From NCBI RefSeq assembly GCF_001270965.1, contig NZ_LGIA01000170.1:1-57065 (forward strand): a stretch of 57,065 nt of DNA, written 5' to 3'. The position numbers and the translations under genes are program-made. The notes beneath the pieces are model-generated. The model saw nothing but the letters and a program-made list of their open reading frames with translations. It was not told where the DNA came from and did no database searches. This DNA is from Sunxiuqinia dokdonensis. GTDB lineage: Bacteria > Bacteroidota > Bacteroidia > Bacteroidales > Prolixibacteraceae. Shown piece after piece: positions 56,965 to 57,065 of the stretch (position 1 is its first letter; every line of letters starts with the position of its first letter).

Positions 56965-57029
56965 TGAACTAATATTTACTGGAGATAATTGTTTTTGTCT
57001 AATGATTATTTCCAGTAAATATTAGTTCA
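56965..57029. repeat. Inverted repeat at the contig end
   Basis: TGAACTAATATTTACTGGA (56965-56983) is exactly complementary to 57011-57029; after one mismatch a further 5 bp (ATAAT/ATTAT) pair, leaving a loop of about 15 nt. It ends at the base before the adapter. It may be a real hairpin or a fold-back artefact of library preparation. Confidence 0.7.
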
Positions 57030-57065
57030 AGATCGGAAGAGCGAAAAATAGGGAAAAAAAAAAAA
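57030..57065. other. Sequencing adapter and poly-A, not genomic
   Basis: AGATCGGAAGAGC (57030-57042) is the common 13-base Illumina TruSeq adapter start. It is followed by an A-rich stretch ending in poly-A, as seen when a read runs past its insert. These 36 bases should be trimmed. Confidence 0.95.

Noticed and set aside
56965-57029. Terminal inverted repeats of an insertion sequence
   Set aside because: Only 65 bp long with no transposase, and it abuts adapter sequence; a hairpin or fold-back artefact is simpler.

Overview
The window is a chromosomal contig piece from a member of the Bacteroidota, most likely Bacteroidia, with Marinilabiliales/Prolixibacteraceae as a guess. The signs are a SusC/SusD pair, a T9SS-sorted protease, a PorE-like protein, a Nudix-type AraR, and promoters of the Bacteroidota form TTTG-N18/19-TAnnTTTG. 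Base 1 cuts a susD gene. Bases 57030-57065 are not genomic: they start with the 13-base Illumina adapter sequence and end in poly-A, so the right edge is a raw contig end.

Layout. 1-12.5 kb: a polysaccharide utilisation locus with SusD, SusC, a GntR/FCD regulator flanked by two palindromic operators, an S1_11-like GlcNAc-6-sulfatase, a GH2 beta-galactosidase and a GH20 beta-hexosaminidase. The enzyme set suits sulfated Gal-GlcNAc glycans such as mucin O-glycans or keratan sulfate. 13-25.8 kb: cold-shock protein, aldo/keto reductase, CDF metal exporter, an ECF sigma operon, a glycosyltransferase, a TlpA-like thiol protein, a T9SS protease split by an in-frame TAG, a tRNA-related cluster (free ThrRS editing domain, TatD, TcdA) and an AT-rich TonB-receptor fragment. 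25.9-29.8 kb: a methionine operon in which a short leader peptide with four Met codons near its end and a hairpin precede a degenerate aspartokinase homologue, MetY and an acetyl-CoA-type MetA.

29.8-36.7 kb: ElbB, PorE-like OmpA protein, ATP-grasp-like orphan, single-domain response regulator, thioredoxin-like protein, PdxH and DUF72. 36.7-43.1 kb: the arabinose operon araR-araA-transporter-araD-araB. 43.4-43.9 kb: convergent tRNA-Leu(GAG) and tRNA-Arg(TCT) with their terminators. 43.9-49 kb: AsnA, MFS transporter, nucleoside hydrolase, MBL hydrolase and an RsmI-like methylase. 49.0-50.1 kb: a gene-free stretch with REP-like hairpins, a tandem array of 41-bp repeats carrying three DnaA-box-like 9-mers exactly 41 bp apart, and an 80-codon coding remnant. 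50.1-57 kb: a serine-hydrolase-family lipoprotein lacking its catalytic motifs, an OB-fold lipoprotein, an OlsF-like fused acyltransferase, a YgiQ radical SAM protein and a DUF4197 lipoprotein.

The points most worth following are the methionine leader with its kinase-dead aspartokinase, the 41-bp array, the TAG-interrupted protease and the pseudo-hydrolase. All family calls come from reading motifs; no database search was run.
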